Notes: a model not told the origin generated them from the letters alone. Counted from the stretch's first letter, positions 1 to 8,236 are shown. The stretch: DNA of 64,000 nucleotides from CALGDE01 sp964655355 (GCA_964655355.1 CAZZMD010000004.1:62001-126000), one strand, 5' to 3'. Numbers and translations are program-made.

Positions 1-366
1 AAGCTAGACACGGTGGCAATGACCGACACGCTAGAGATTTTAATTGCCGATGCTCGGGGGACACGCCCCTATGAGACCTATTCCGGCGGGGAAGCCTTTC
101 GGATTAATTTCGCCATTCGCCTTGCCCTATCCCGCCTGCTGACCCAGCGATCCGGCACCGCATTGCAACTTCTAATTGTGGATGAAGGATTTGGCACCCA
201 AGACGAAGCCGGCCGCGATCGCCTGGTGGCTGCGATTAATGCGATCGCCGGAGAATTTTCTTGCATCCTCGCCGTCACCCATATTCCCCAGTTGAAAGAA
301 GCGTTTCAAAACCGTATCGAAGTGACGAAAACCGCCACGGGATCAGCCTTACAGGTCATTGCTTAA
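1..366 (+). CDS. sbcC: Exonuclease SbcC, C-terminal end (5' cut by window)
   Basis: This is the last ~121 codons of a DNA double-strand-break exonuclease ATPase; the reading frame is open from base 1. The end of an SMC/Rad50-type ATPase head is visible: the ABC signature SGGE at the start of an Arg/Leu-rich helix, then Walker B with catalytic acid (LLIVDEGFG, followed by T-Q-D-E), then the switch histidine (AVTHIPQLKE). SbcC works with the SbcD nuclease to open hairpins and process protein-blocked ends in the cytoplasm; sbcD is not in view. The gene ends with TAA and has no close downstream partner. Another Rad50/SMC-like ATPase is possible, but the signature spacing and short C-terminus fit SbcC best. 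Confidence 0.85.
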   Translation, partial: KLDTVAMTDTLEILIADARGTRPYETYSGGEAFRINFAIRLALSRLLTQRSGTALQLLIVDEGFGTQDEAGRDRLVAAINAIAGEFSCILAVTHIPQLKEAFQNRIEVTKTATGSALQVIA

Positions 367-480
367 TTCCATCAATGGGCACCCCATCGGCGACGATCAG
401 AGGGTTCCCTGTCAGTTTCCAGCGCTAAAATTGCTCATCCAAGGGATCACAAAATGGCAACCATGCACTATCCTCAATCC

Positions 481-508
481 ATTGCCTAACCTCACACACC
501 CAGGCAAT
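481..508 (+). terminator. Stem-loop downstream of sbcC
   Basis: ATTGCCT at 481-487 pairs exactly with AGGCAAT at 502-508 around a 14-nt loop. It lies 115 nt after the sbcC stop and ~95 nt before dacB. There is no T-tract, so termination is only a suggestion. Confidence 0.35.
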
Positions 509-601
509 AGCATGAAGGGCTCCAACGGCTAATTTAATTTAGTCCTGCTGGGCACCAATTCTCAGCGTTGTTATTGTTATTTACTGCCATTCCAGTTCGC
601 T

Positions 602-1714
602 ATGGCTAATTTTTTCTGTAGCCGGTCTCTCAGTCGGTCTCCTATGCGATCGCCCCAGGGATCTTCTAAGCCCGCCCAGGCGACCTCCCAACGACGGCGC
701 TCCCTGGGCCGCCGCCTGAGCACGGTTCTCGGATGCCTCGCCCTCCAGGGATGGCTCCCCCTCGCCCCGGCGATCGCCGCTGTCCGTCTTCCCTCCCCCT
801 CTGAAGACGTTGCGGAGATCAGTTCCCCAGAAAGCCTCGCCGACGTTAATCTCGTCGCCCAGAGTGGCCGGGTCTGCTCCAATGACCTTGCCAGTTGGAT
901 TAACCCCATCGTCAATGCCCCCACCTTTCGTCGGGGACGCTGGGGGATCAAAGTTCAATCCCTGAGCGACGGCACGGTTTTCTACGAGCGCAACAGCAAC
1001 GCCTTTTTCATCCCGGCGTCCAACATGAAATTGTTTGTGACCGCCGCCGCGCTACAGCGGTACGGTCCCGACGCCCGCCCCTATCAATCGCGGGTGGCGG
1101 ACTGGGTGAAATATATTAACGAAACCAGCAATAATCGCTCTGCCGATGCCCTGTTCCGCAATATGGGCTATCACTCCGGTGTGCAACGAGCTTTGCAACC
1201 CTTGCCGGTGAGTTCTGGAGGCTTCCGCATGCGGGATGGGTCCGGCCTGTCCCGAGGCAATGCCGTCCAGCCGAACGCGGTGATCCAGCTCTTAGCTGCC
1301 ATGAGCCGAGCCCAGGGCAGCGATGCATTCCGGCGATCACTCCCCATTGCCGGGGCCACCGGCACCCTGCGCCGTCGCTTCCGGGGTACCGCCGTTGCCG
1401 GTCGTGTCCTCGCCAAAACCGGAACCCTACGAGGGGTTCGCGCCCTATCTGGCTATTTAGAGCATCCCCTCTACGGCACCCTGCTGTTTAGCATTTTGGT
1501 CAACCAGCCCGGCCAGTCCGGCAGTCGAATGCTCTCGGCGATCGATTCCATCGTCGGTCGGGTGATGAGTATGCGTCCCTGTGATGGCAGTTTCCCCGCC
1601 GGTGGACTCCAACCCGCACCGCGATCGCCCATGCAAGTGGGTCCAACGGGTCTTCCCCGTACCGATACCTGGCCGTCCCTACTCAATCGCCCCCCGTCCT
1701 CTCAACCGCAGTAA
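602..1714 (+). CDS. Compact D-Ala-D-Ala carboxypeptidase/endopeptidase, PBP4 (S13) family
   Basis: A periplasmic penicillin-binding protein that would trim or cleave peptidoglycan peptides. The 370-aa product has an Arg-rich N-terminus followed by a hydrophobic segment (~residues 39-60) that looks like a signal peptide. The three active-site motifs are present: SxxK as S140-N-M-K143, SxN as S176-N-N178, and KTG as K272-T-G274. What is odd is the spacing. In well-studied S13 enzymes the SxxK and SxN motifs are separated by roughly 240 residues carrying two inserted domains; here they are ~36 apart, so those domains are absent. The reading frame is smooth across the junction, with no stop or frameshift. 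ATG at 644 is an alternative start that keeps the signal peptide. It converges with ispH across a hairpin. Confidence 0.85.
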   Translation: MANFFCSRSLSRSPMRSPQGSSKPAQATSQRRRSLGRRLSTVLGCLALQGWLPLAPAIAAVRLPSPSEDVAEISSPESLADVNLVAQSGRVCSNDLASWINPIVNAPTFRRGRWGIKVQSLSDGTVFYERNSNAFFIPASNMKLFVTAAALQRYGPDARPYQSRVADWVKYINETSNNRSADALFRNMGYHSGVQRALQPLPVSSGGFRMRDGSGLSRGNAVQPNAVIQLLAAMSRAQGSDAFRRSLPIAGATGTLRRRFRGTAVAGRVLAKTGTLRGVRALSGYLEHPLYGTLLFSILVNQPGQSGSRMLSAIDSIVGRVMSMRPCDGSFPAGGLQPAPRSPMQVGPTGLPRTDTWPSLLNRPPSSQPQ

Positions 1715-1740
1715 CGCTCAACCATCGCCAAGCAGACCAC

Positions 1741-1769
1741 CGCTAGGGAGGTAAAGCATTTCCCTAGCG
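1741..1769. terminator. Hairpin between convergent dacB-like gene and ispH
   Basis: CGCTAGGGA (1741-1749) and TCCCTAGCG (1761-1769) form a perfect 9-bp stem with an 11-nt loop. It sits between two convergent stop codons and could stop transcription from either side. Confidence 0.55.
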
Positions 1770-1786
1770 TTAAAGGGTGAAAAGGC

Positions 1787-3082
1787 TTAGAGCGCCTCGC
1801 CTTTCAATTCCAGAATGCGACGGATACTGAGTTCCACCGCCTTGTCCGGCGTCGAGGCCCCCGACGTGATCCCCACGACGATATCCCCATCGGGCAACCA
1901 TCCGGTGCTGGTGGTGACCGCTTCCCCTAGGGGCTTATGGGAAATGGTGTCCCGATCCACAATTCCCTCCGCAGCGTCAATGTGATAGGACCGCAGTCCT
2001 TTATCAATCGCAATTTCCTGGAGGTGAGTGGTATTGGAGGAGTTATAGCCCCCAATCACAATCATCAAATCCACCGGGCGCTCCGCTTCCACCAGACCAT
2101 ACATGGCATCCTGACGCTCCTGGGTGGCGTCACAGATGGTATTGAAGCTCATAAAGTGCTCGTTCACGTTAGCGGGACCATACTTTTGCATCACGGTCCG
2201 CTCCACCAACTTGCCGATTTCCTCGGTCTCTCCCTTCAACATGGTGGTTTGGTTCGCAACCCCCACCCGCACTAAATCCACATCGGGATCAAAGCCGGGA
2301 GAATGGGCATTGCGGAATTTGGCAAGAAACTCGTCGCGATCGCCCCCGTGCAGCATGTAATCGCACACATACTGGGCTTCTTCTAGGTTCAGCACCACCA
2401 AATATTTATCGGCAAAGGACAGGGTAGCGACCGTTTCCTCATGCTTGTACTTGCCGTGGACGATAGAGGTATGCCCCACCTTCTTGTGCTTCTCCACGCT
2501 GTTCCACACTTTTGACACCCAGGGACAGGTGGTATCGACAATGATGGCACCGCGATCGCTCAACAATTTCATCTCCTGCACGCTGGCCCCAAAGGCGGGC
2601 AAAATCACCACTTCGCCATCGCCTACGCCAGAGAAATTTTTGCTGCCATCCACCACCTCAATAAAATGCACATCCATATCCTTGAGGTTTTGGTTCACCG
2701 ACGGATTATGGATAATCTCATTGGTGATCCAAATGCGGCGATCGGGGAACTGCTTCCGGGTTTCGTAGGCCATCGCCACCGCCCGCTCAACGCCCCAGCA
2801 AAATCCAAAGGCTTCGGCCAGGCGAATGGTCACCGATCCCCGCTTTAACTCGTTATTATTGCGGCGAATTTCTTGGATGAGATCGCTGGTGTAAGACTCC
2901 GCCAAATCCTCAGCAATTTCGTCCTCCCGGCCAAAACTGCGGCGGTGATAGTTATCCGACTGGTTGAGCGATCGCCGGAATGCCTTAGTATCCTTAACCC
3001 CCACGGTCTCCGGGCTGGTTTCGCCCCCAGCCGCTGCCAACGGTGCATCCATCACATCAGAGTCCATAGCCGCAGATTCCAT
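1787..3082 (-). CDS. ispH: 4-hydroxy-3-methylbut-2-enyl diphosphate reductase (IspH/LytB)
   Basis: The last enzyme of the MEP isoprenoid pathway, reducing HMBPP to IPP and DMAPP with a [4Fe-4S] cluster. The three cluster cysteines are visible: FGFCWGVERA (C95), DTTCPWV and TICDATQ, plus a C-terminal ITSGASTP segment. The core starts at KDTKAFRRSL, where cyanobacterial IspH proteins usually begin, so residues 1-29 are an N-terminal extension. The ATG at 3082 has GGAG ~10 nt upstream, which supports the long form (431 aa); a GTG at 3004 (residue 27) is the alternative but has no clear ribosome site. A 15-bp perfect tandem duplication lies just upstream (3105-3134). Type 2 IPP isomerase, which works on the same products, is at 56.1 kb. 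Confidence 0.96.
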   Translation of the reverse strand: MESAAMDSDVMDAPLAAAGGETSPETVGVKDTKAFRRSLNQSDNYHRRSFGREDEIAEDLAESYTSDLIQEIRRNNNELKRGSVTIRLAEAFGFCWGVERAVAMAYETRKQFPDRRIWITNEIIHNPSVNQNLKDMDVHFIEVVDGSKNFSGVGDGEVVILPAFGASVQEMKLLSDRGAIIVDTTCPWVSKVWNSVEKHKKVGHTSIVHGKYKHEETVATLSFADKYLVVLNLEEAQYVCDYMLHGGDRDEFLAKFRNAHSPGFDPDVDLVRVGVANQTTMLKGETEEIGKLVERTVMQKYGPANVNEHFMSFNTICDATQERQDAMYGLVEAERPVDLMIVIGGYNSSNTTHLQEIAIDKGLRSYHIDAAEGIVDRDTISHKPLGEAVTTSTGWLPDGDIVVGITSGASTPDKAVELSIRRILELKGEAL

Positions 3083-3104
3083 CCCTATTGCTCCGTACTA
3101 CCCG

Positions 3105-3134
3105 TTGTTATTGGAATTATTGTTATTGGAATTA
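3105..3134. repeat. 15-bp perfect tandem duplication upstream of ispH
   Basis: TTGTTATTGGAATTA occurs twice in succession (3105-3119 and 3120-3134), 23 nt upstream of the ispH ATG, so it lies in the leader or promoter region. Confidence 0.9.
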
Positions 3135-3244
3135 TCGTTGGCATCGATCTTAGAACAAACCCCCCGTAAAACAATGGCCAACTCAACTAAGAGCAACCTA
3201 GCCGCCCCCTAAAACCCACAGATCTTGGTCCAGGTGATCAATGC

Positions 3245-3278
3245 AAAACCTCGATCCAGCCGAAGCTAAATCGAGGTT
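3245..3278 (-). terminator. Terminator of the peroxiredoxin gene
   Basis: On the minus strand AACCTCGAT (3278-3270) pairs with ATCGAGGTT (3255-3247) around a 14-nt loop, and the second arm runs into TTTT. It lies ~70 nt past the stop of the minus-strand peroxiredoxin gene. Confidence 0.65.
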
Positions 3279-3345
3279 CAAGGATTCAACAATCAGAATC
3301 GAGTCGGGGAAGATTTAATTCCCTTATCGTCTGACTTGCTGGGTC

Positions 3346-3993
3346 CTACTTATTGGGTTGAGGAGTCATGCGCAAGTAAGGCTTGAGTTCGGTCACGCCT
3401 TTGGGGAACTTCGCCTTAGCATCCTCGGTGGAGATGGAGGGGACCACCACGCAGTCATCACCATCTTTCCAGTCAGCGGGGGTTGCCACGCTGTGGTTAT
3501 CGGTCAACTGCAGCCCATCAATGACCCGCAGAATCTCATCGAAGTTACGACCCGTCGCGGGGGGATAGGTCAAGGTCAAGCGGATCTTCTTGGCGGGATC
3601 GATGACGAAGACGCTACGGACGGTCACCTTAGCGTTGGCATCGGGATGAATCATGCCGTAGAGGTTAGCCACCTTATTATCCACATCAGCAAGGATGGGG
3701 AAGTTCATCGTGGTGTTCTGAGTTTCGTTGATGTCCTTCGTCCAACCTTTGTGGTCGGAGACGCTGTCGACACTCAGAGCGACGGTCTTAACGTTGCGCT
3801 TGGCGAATTCATCCTGCAACTGGGCCACACGACCCAACTCGGTGGTGCACACGGGGGTGTAGTCAGCGGGGTGGGAGAAGAGAACAACCCAGCTATCGCC
3901 AGCCCACTCGTGGAAGCTCATGGAGCCGTCTTCATCGCCCTTGGTGAAGTTTTGGGTGAAGTCAGGGGCAGTTTGACCAAGTTTTAGAGACAT
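3346..3993 (-). CDS. 1-Cys peroxiredoxin (Prx6 family)
   Basis: A thiol peroxidase that reduces hydrogen peroxide and alkyl hydroperoxides. The 215-aa protein has the Prx fold start (LGQTAPDF), the peroxidatic cysteine C49 in PVCTTE preceded by SHPADYTP, and the long C-terminal dimerisation region of Prx6 enzymes (about residues 160-215, with DWKDGDDCVV and LRMTPQ). No second resolving cysteine is in the position expected for 2-Cys enzymes. It is a single gene with its own hairpin terminator and is divergent from the EVE gene. Length and motif order match the family. Confidence 0.93.
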   Translation of the reverse strand: MSLKLGQTAPDFTQNFTKGDEDGSMSFHEWAGDSWVVLFSHPADYTPVCTTELGRVAQLQDEFAKRNVKTVALSVDSVSDHKGWTKDINETQNTTMNFPILADVDNKVANLYGMIHPDANAKVTVRSVFVIDPAKKIRLTLTYPPATGRNFDEILRVIDGLQLTDNHSVATPADWKDGDDCVVVPSISTEDAKAKFPKGVTELKPYLRMTPQPNK

Positions 3994-4176
3994 ATTCTGT
4001 ATCGATTGATCGTGTAATCGTTTACCGGTAATGGTACCGTGCGGGACTTGTGCGGAGAAATAGGTCCGGGGTTAAATATTGCCACGGAATTGCCGCGGAT
4101 TTTTGCATTTAGACGCGGGGATGCGATCCCGAAACAAGACTTCACGAAAGACCAGATCTTCGCAATCTCCCAGGAC

Positions 4177-4212
4177 GGGGATCACATTGGGGATCAGATC
4201 AAAGATCAAATT
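4177..4212. repeat. 12-bp imperfect tandem triplication
   Basis: Three adjacent 12-mers share GATCA at the same phase: 4177-4188 (GGGGATCACATT), 4189-4200 (GGGGATCAGATC) and 4201-4212 (AAAGATCAAATT). They lie in the leader between the peroxiredoxin and EVE genes. Confidence 0.6.
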
Positions 4213-4284
4213 TCGAGTCCCCTTGCAAGGGGTACAATCTGCCCGTCCCCTGTTTGTGTTTCTCGGTATTCGGTGGATTTTGCT

Positions 4285-4713
4285 ATGGCTTATTGGCTAT
4301 TGAAGAGCGAGCCCAATGATTATTCCTATGACGATCTGATTCGCGATCGCCAGACGATCTGGGATGGGGTGAATAATAATTTGGCGCTGAAGTATATGCG
4401 CACCATGAAGCCGGGGGATTTGGCATTTATCTATCACACCGGGAAGGAGCGTCAAGCGGTGGGGATCGCTGAGGTGATTAGCGATCCCTACCCTGATCCC
4501 GCCCTCGATGAGGAACGGCGAACGGTGGTGGATGTGAAAGCGGTGCGATCGCTCCCTAAGCCGGTCAGCCTAAAAGCGATCAAAGCTCGCCACGCCGAGG
4601 AAAACTGCTTTGACGGGTTTGATTTATTGCGCATTGGTCGCCTGTCGGCGGTCCCGGTCTCCGAAGCCCATTGGCAACTCATGCTGGAAATGGCTGAGGA
4701 CTCGGAGGGCTAG
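4285..4713 (+). CDS. EVE-domain protein
   Basis: A 142-aa single-domain EVE protein of the PUA-like fold, related to human THYN1. These proteins bind modified bases in DNA or RNA. Family landmarks are the N-terminal YWLLKSEP, then WDGVNNNLA, then FIYHTGKERQAVGIAEV and a C-terminal LRIGRLSAVPV. The start at 4285 is chosen because YWLLKSEP is the family's usual N-terminus; the open frame extends to 4039 but that part is low in coding character and carries the 12-bp repeats. No restriction or modification gene lies next to it, so no defence role can be read from context. Confidence 0.88.
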   Translation: MAYWLLKSEPNDYSYDDLIRDRQTIWDGVNNNLALKYMRTMKPGDLAFIYHTGKERQAVGIAEVISDPYPDPALDEERRTVVDVKAVRSLPKPVSLKAIKARHAEENCFDGFDLLRIGRLSAVPVSEAHWQLMLEMAEDSEG

Positions 4714-4754
4714 GCAAGCTTAGGCACCCCTAACCCCCAAAACCTAGGGCACGA

Positions 4755-5912
4755 TTAGGACACGATTTGGAAGACGAAGGAGATCAGATCGTGTTTGCCC
4801 AGGGTGATGCGATCGCCATCCCGTAATTGATAGCGGCGATGGGAAGGGAGGGGCCAGCTATTGACATAGGTGCCGTTGGCGCTGCCCGTATCTTCCAGGT
4901 AGTAGCTACTGCCATCCCAATGCACATCGGCGTGAATCCGCGACACAATCTCCGCATGGGGAAAATCGGACACATCCACGTCCGGCGGCACCTGATTATT
5001 GGGTTTACCGATGTGCATCACCTTCCGTTCCCGGGGCAGCGGTAGGGCGGTATTGGTCTGTAGGTGCAACAGCTGCCCTTTCTCGTGACTTTGCACCACC
5101 GTTGCCGTTTCTGGATCCGGAACCATGCCGTTAACGGAGACGGGGGTGTCGGTCCCAGGCACATTTTCCTCGGCGGGGAGATCGGCGATCGCCGGGTCGG
5201 GGGACGGTTCACCCTCCTCCCCACTCGCCTGAGGCAGATCAATATCTGGCTCAGAATCTGGCGCAGGATCTGGATCTAGCGCAGAATCTGACTCAGAATC
5301 TGGCGCAGGGTCTGGATCTAGCACAGGATCTGGCTCAGGCGTTTCAATGGCTTCAGGCGCTTCAATCTCGCCAGGGATCTCGCTCTCCGGTGCCCCGTTG
5401 GGAGGGGGAGCGTCCGCGCCCCAGTCCGTCATCAAGACATCAAAATCTTCAAAATCTGCTGTTGGGGCCGCGACAGGCTCAGATTCAGGCTCTGCATCCG
5501 CAGGGGGGGCCTCCCAGGACAATTCCAAATCGTCCAAGTCATCGTCCTCCTCGTCCTCCGCCAGCCATTCCGCTTCCGCATCACTTAAGGTCTCCGCTGC
5601 TGCGTTGGGGGTCGACGCCAGGTCCAATTCCAAGTCTCCATCGCTCTCCTCAGGTTGACTCGGAGGCGCTGGGGGGACCTCGGCGATCGCCACATCACTG
5701 GCAGATTCTGGCACGGCTGCCATTGCAGGCACTGCCACACTGGCGGATGTCCCCGGTAATTTGGTGCCACACTGGCCACAAAAATTCGCATCACTTAGAA
5801 CCGTCGCCCCACAATTGGGGCAGGACAGGGGGACGGGCAAGGAGGCACCGCAGGCCTCACAATGCACGGCATCATCGGAGTTCTCGTGATAGCACTGGGA
5901 GCAAACAACCAT
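4755..5912 (-). CDS. Double zinc-ribbon and FHA-domain protein
   Basis: A 385-aa likely signalling adaptor that binds phosphothreonine peptides. Two zinc ribbons at the N-terminus use C4/C7 with C18/C21, and C31/C34 with C45/C48. A very acidic, Pro/Asp/Ser/Glu-rich linker follows (~70-280), including two copies of a 14-residue unit. An FHA domain closes the protein (~290-385) with the conserved glycine (HIGKP), SRIHADV and SANGTYV. The ATG at 5912 is preferred because the frame further upstream lacks coding character and runs into the 3' end of pgl. It lies 118 nt downstream of pgl on the same strand. The partner kinase is not in the window. Confidence 0.85.
   Translation of the reverse strand: MVVCSQCYHENSDDAVHCEACGASLPVPLSCPNCGATVLSDANFCGQCGTKLPGTSASVAVPAMAAVPESASDVAIAEVPPAPPSQPEESDGDLELDLASTPNAAAETLSDAEAEWLAEDEEDDDLDDLELSWEAPPADAEPESEPVAAPTADFEDFDVLMTDWGADAPPPNGAPESEIPGEIEAPEAIETPEPDPVLDPDPAPDSESDSALDPDPAPDSEPDIDLPQASGEEGEPSPDPAIADLPAEENVPGTDTPVSVNGMVPDPETATVVQSHEKGQLLHLQTNTALPLPRERKVMHIGKPNNQVPPDVDVSDFPHAEIVSRIHADVHWDGSSYYLEDTGSANGTYVNSWPLPSHRRYQLRDGDRITLGKHDLISFVFQIVS
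5250..5333. repeat. 42-bp tandem duplication in the FHA-protein linker
   Basis: 5250-5291 and 5292-5333 are two 42-bp copies differing at only a few bases. They encode a doubled Asp/Pro/Ser/Glu 14-residue unit in the acidic linker, in frame. Confidence 0.85.
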
Positions 5913-6030
5913 GATTGGCGACGATTGGCGACAAAAATTCGGCAGTGACAGGGGGGCTGATAAGCCTACGGTAACCCACGAAATCCTTCCCTGGAGCGAA
6001 ATTACATGGGTCGCAGTCTCGCAACCGTTC

Positions 6031-6840
6031 CTAGGGAAGCAGGTCAGGGGGCAATTCAGCGCTGGCGGCTTCATCCAATAACCACAGCATGTCCCCCGAG
6101 GGCTGGATGCCGCTGCTGGGATACTGCTGGACCAGGGGCGATCGCCCTTCACCGGTGACCGATGCCGGGGACTGGATCCCCAACGAAACCGGCAACACCT
6201 GCTTGAGGGGCTCCTGTTTATTGGCCCCCGCCACCAAAAACGCGACCCAATCCGACCGGTTCAAGGCCGAAAATGTCAGCGAAATTCGGGGTTGGTCTCC
6301 CTTCTGACCCACTGCCACCAAGGCATCCGTCTCCTCTAGGATTTCCGTTCCGGGAAAGAGGGACGCCGTATGACCGTCATCCCCCATTCCCAACAGCACA
6401 ATATCCCAGCGCCAGGGTTCACCATCAGGGCGTTCCTCCCGAAATCGAGAGTCCGGCGCCTCGAACACCTGTTGCAAAATATCGCCATAGGCCGCCGCAT
6501 CGATCGCCGGATCCCCAGCCCCTGTTGGCATCGCAAACACCTGATCCGCTGGAATGGGCACCCGATCTAACCAAGCCTCCCGGGCCATTTTTTCGTTGCT
6601 ATCCGGATGATCCGACGGCACATACCGCTCGTCCCCCCAGAAAATCAACAGCCGGTCCCACGGGAGCGATCGCTCCGCCAGGGCAGCATAGAGGGGTTTC
6701 GGCGTACTCCCCCCCGACAACACCACCGAACAAAACCGTTTTCGAGCGAGCACCGCCTCAATGCGTTCCACCACCAACGCCGTCGCCCGCGTTGCGATCG
6801 CCCCCTTATCCGCCAGCACTTCCACCTGCCGCTGCCCCAT
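6031..6840 (-). CDS. pgl: 6-phosphogluconolactonase
   Basis: It hydrolyses 6-phosphogluconolactone to 6-phosphogluconate in the oxidative pentose phosphate pathway, in the cytosol. The 269-aa protein shows the DevB-type motifs: LSGGSTPKPLYAAL, then FWGDERYVP with SDHPDSNEKMAREAWL, and LLGMGDDGHTASLFPG. The first in-frame codon (6855) is TTG, with ATGs at 6846 and 6840; 6840 is chosen because MxxxQVEVL is where homologues usually begin. It may be co-transcribed with the FHA gene downstream. Zwf, OpcA and Gnd are not in the window. Confidence 0.93.
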   Translation of the reverse strand: MGQRQVEVLADKGAIATRATALVVERIEAVLARKRFCSVVLSGGSTPKPLYAALAERSLPWDRLLIFWGDERYVPSDHPDSNEKMAREAWLDRVPIPADQVFAMPTGAGDPAIDAAAYGDILQQVFEAPDSRFREERPDGEPWRWDIVLLGMGDDGHTASLFPGTEILEETDALVAVGQKGDQPRISLTFSALNRSDWVAFLVAGANKQEPLKQVLPVSLGIQSPASVTGEGRSPLVQQYPSSGIQPSGDMLWLLDEAASAELPPDLLP

Positions 6841-6855
6841 GACCATAACCCCCAA

Positions 6856-7314
6856 AATTCAACCCAAATCCATCATTAACTCGGAGCCTGAAACTTGCTG
6901 AACCAGGAATCGGGATCCAATTGATACCCGTTAATACCCGGGTCGATGCCCAGAACACCCCAGCCCCCGGTAGACAGCCTCAACAGCCTCTACTCCCCCA
7001 TCACCCTAAGGGCGATCGTCCACCCGCCCGCCCAAACCTCACAAACCCTTAATCCCCCCCACCCTCCGTAACAATTCATGCGCCCAAATCCTGACGATCC
7101 CCACCATAGGAGTTAAAACTGACATGGACACACGCCACCTGTAAAACCCTATGGAATAATCCATAGGCAGTCAGCAAGCTATGTATCGGCCTATATACAC
7201 CTATATACCGACATAGAAAATGCCCCTCGACAGAGGGCACGGCAGTGGTTTTCAACCCTGTCGCTCCGCAATAGCACCCCACTTTCCTGTCCGCTCTATC
7301 CAGCGCCTATCCCT
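6856..7314. other. 459-bp intergenic region with a hairpin-rich leader
   Basis: Divergent promoter space between pgl and the first HpsJ-like gene. The pgl-proximal part is C-rich with no recognisable site. The last ~180 nt before the HpsJ-like gene is AT-richer and holds three consecutive inverted repeats (see 7148-7240). I see no small gene. Confidence 0.6.
7148..7240 (+). promoter_or_regulatory. Three successive stem-loops in the leader of the HpsJ-like gene
   Basis: Stem 1: CCTATGG (7148-7154) with CCATAGG (7161-7167), perfect, 6-nt loop. Stem 2: CTATGTATCGG (7179-7189) with CCGACATAG (7208-7216), with a 2-nt bulge; the loop holds a doubled CCTATATAC. Stem 3: TGCCCCTC (7221-7228) with GAGGGCA (7233-7239), one bulge. 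No known riboswitch class was recognised. Confidence 0.4.
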
Positions 7315-8154
7315 ATGACCGCTCCCAATACTCTTCCCAATCCAAACCAAAGCCTGCTCCCGGCCCGCGCGATGATCATCTGCGGTCTCGTCTCCATCGC
7401 CGTTGCCTTCATCAACTACCTGGGGCTCCTGATCCCCTTTGAGCCCCTCGACCAAGCCTGGCAGCAAAGTGTTATCAGCCGCCTTGTAGACCTCGGCATC
7501 GTTCCCTTTATTGGCATCGGCTTCATCTTCTGGGGATTCTGGATTGAAGAACGCACCCTCAGTCAGCGGTTGCCCCGGCGTAAATTCAAAATTGCTGCCC
7601 TAAGTATTGCCTTTGCCCTAGGGATCATCTTCCTAGTGGCTTCCCCCCTGCATCTGTTCAACGTCTGGAGTCGGAGCCGAGAGGTGCTCGCCCAGATCAC
7701 GAGTGAAGCCCGCAGCGCCGAAGAACAAGTGGAGCAGCAAGTTCAATCCGAAGCCTTCAGAACGGGGTTAGAACGACGGCAGCAAGCCTTAAGTGCCCAA
7801 GCCGAAGCCCTCTTAAAGGATGAGGATGCCGTTAAAGAGCTATTGGAAGGGGACGAGCTGAACGAGGAGCAAAAGAACTTCCTACGTCAGGCCCAGAGTA
7901 ATCCCGAACAGCTCCAAGCCTTTATTGCGGCCCAAGCCGATCGCCTGCCCCTCCAGCTCATTGGTCGCATCCGGGAACGGCGACAGGAATTGGATGAGCG
8001 TGCCCGCGTCGCCGCTTTCCGGTCGGGCTTACAAACGGGGATCAGCGGTCTAATGCTGTCCGCGGGTTACATCACCTTGGGGGCGACCGCTTTCCGGAGT
8101 CGGCCCGCCAGCGCCAAGCGAAAAGGGAAGCAAAAACGGACAAAGTCTTCCTAG
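7315..8154 (+). CDS. HpsJ-like membrane protein, copy A
   Basis: A 279-aa inner-membrane protein. N-terminal hydrophobic helices lie at ~18-43 and ~57-78, a third at ~95-115, then a long Glu/Gln/Arg-rich coiled-coil-like stretch (~120-235) and a last hydrophobic helix (~238-258) before a basic tail. This layout and the motif R-L-V-D-L-G-I-V-P-F-I-G-I-G match HpsJ-like proteins, which in filamentous cyanobacteria are linked to hormogonium or exopolysaccharide secretion. The family call rests on layout and recalled sequence; function here is inference. The next gene is a diverged paralogue. The stop codon lies inside the first copy of a 15-bp tandem duplication. Confidence 0.6.
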   Translation: MTAPNTLPNPNQSLLPARAMIICGLVSIAVAFINYLGLLIPFEPLDQAWQQSVISRLVDLGIVPFIGIGFIFWGFWIEERTLSQRLPRRKFKIAALSIAFALGIIFLVASPLHLFNVWSRSREVLAQITSEARSAEEQVEQQVQSEAFRTGLERRQQALSAQAEALLKDEDAVKELLEGDELNEEQKNFLRQAQSNPEQLQAFIAAQADRLPLQLIGRIRERRQELDERARVAAFRSGLQTGISGLMLSAGYITLGATAFRSRPASAKRKGKQKRTKSS

Positions 8155-8236
8155 GTCATTTCTTCCTAGGTCATTTCATTGTCGATGCCGACAGTCGACG
8201 TCGACCTGATAGCCAAAGGATCTGATAGCCAGAGGA
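8148..8236. repeat. Two short tandem duplications between the HpsJ-like paralogues
   Basis: TTCCTAGGTCATTTC is duplicated exactly (8148-8162, 8163-8177), with the upstream gene's TAG inside copy 1. About 28 nt on, a 16-mer is repeated with two mismatches (8205-8220, 8221-8236; core CTGATAGCCA). Confidence 0.9.

Noticed and set aside
481..508. Possible Yfr1-type small RNA (loop CCTCACACACCC)
   Set aside because: Yfr1 has its ACUCCUCACAC motif between two stem-loops; here a similar string sits in the loop of a single 7-bp stem and the exact motif is absent.
4039..4284. N-terminal extension of the EVE-domain gene
   Set aside because: No coding signature; contains a 12-bp triplication, and homologues start at the YWLLKSEP residues.
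5913..6152. Upstream extension of the FHA gene overlapping pgl
   Set aside because: The translation is unrelated to the zinc-ribbon family and runs into the 3' end of pgl; the ATG at 5912 fits the ribbon start.
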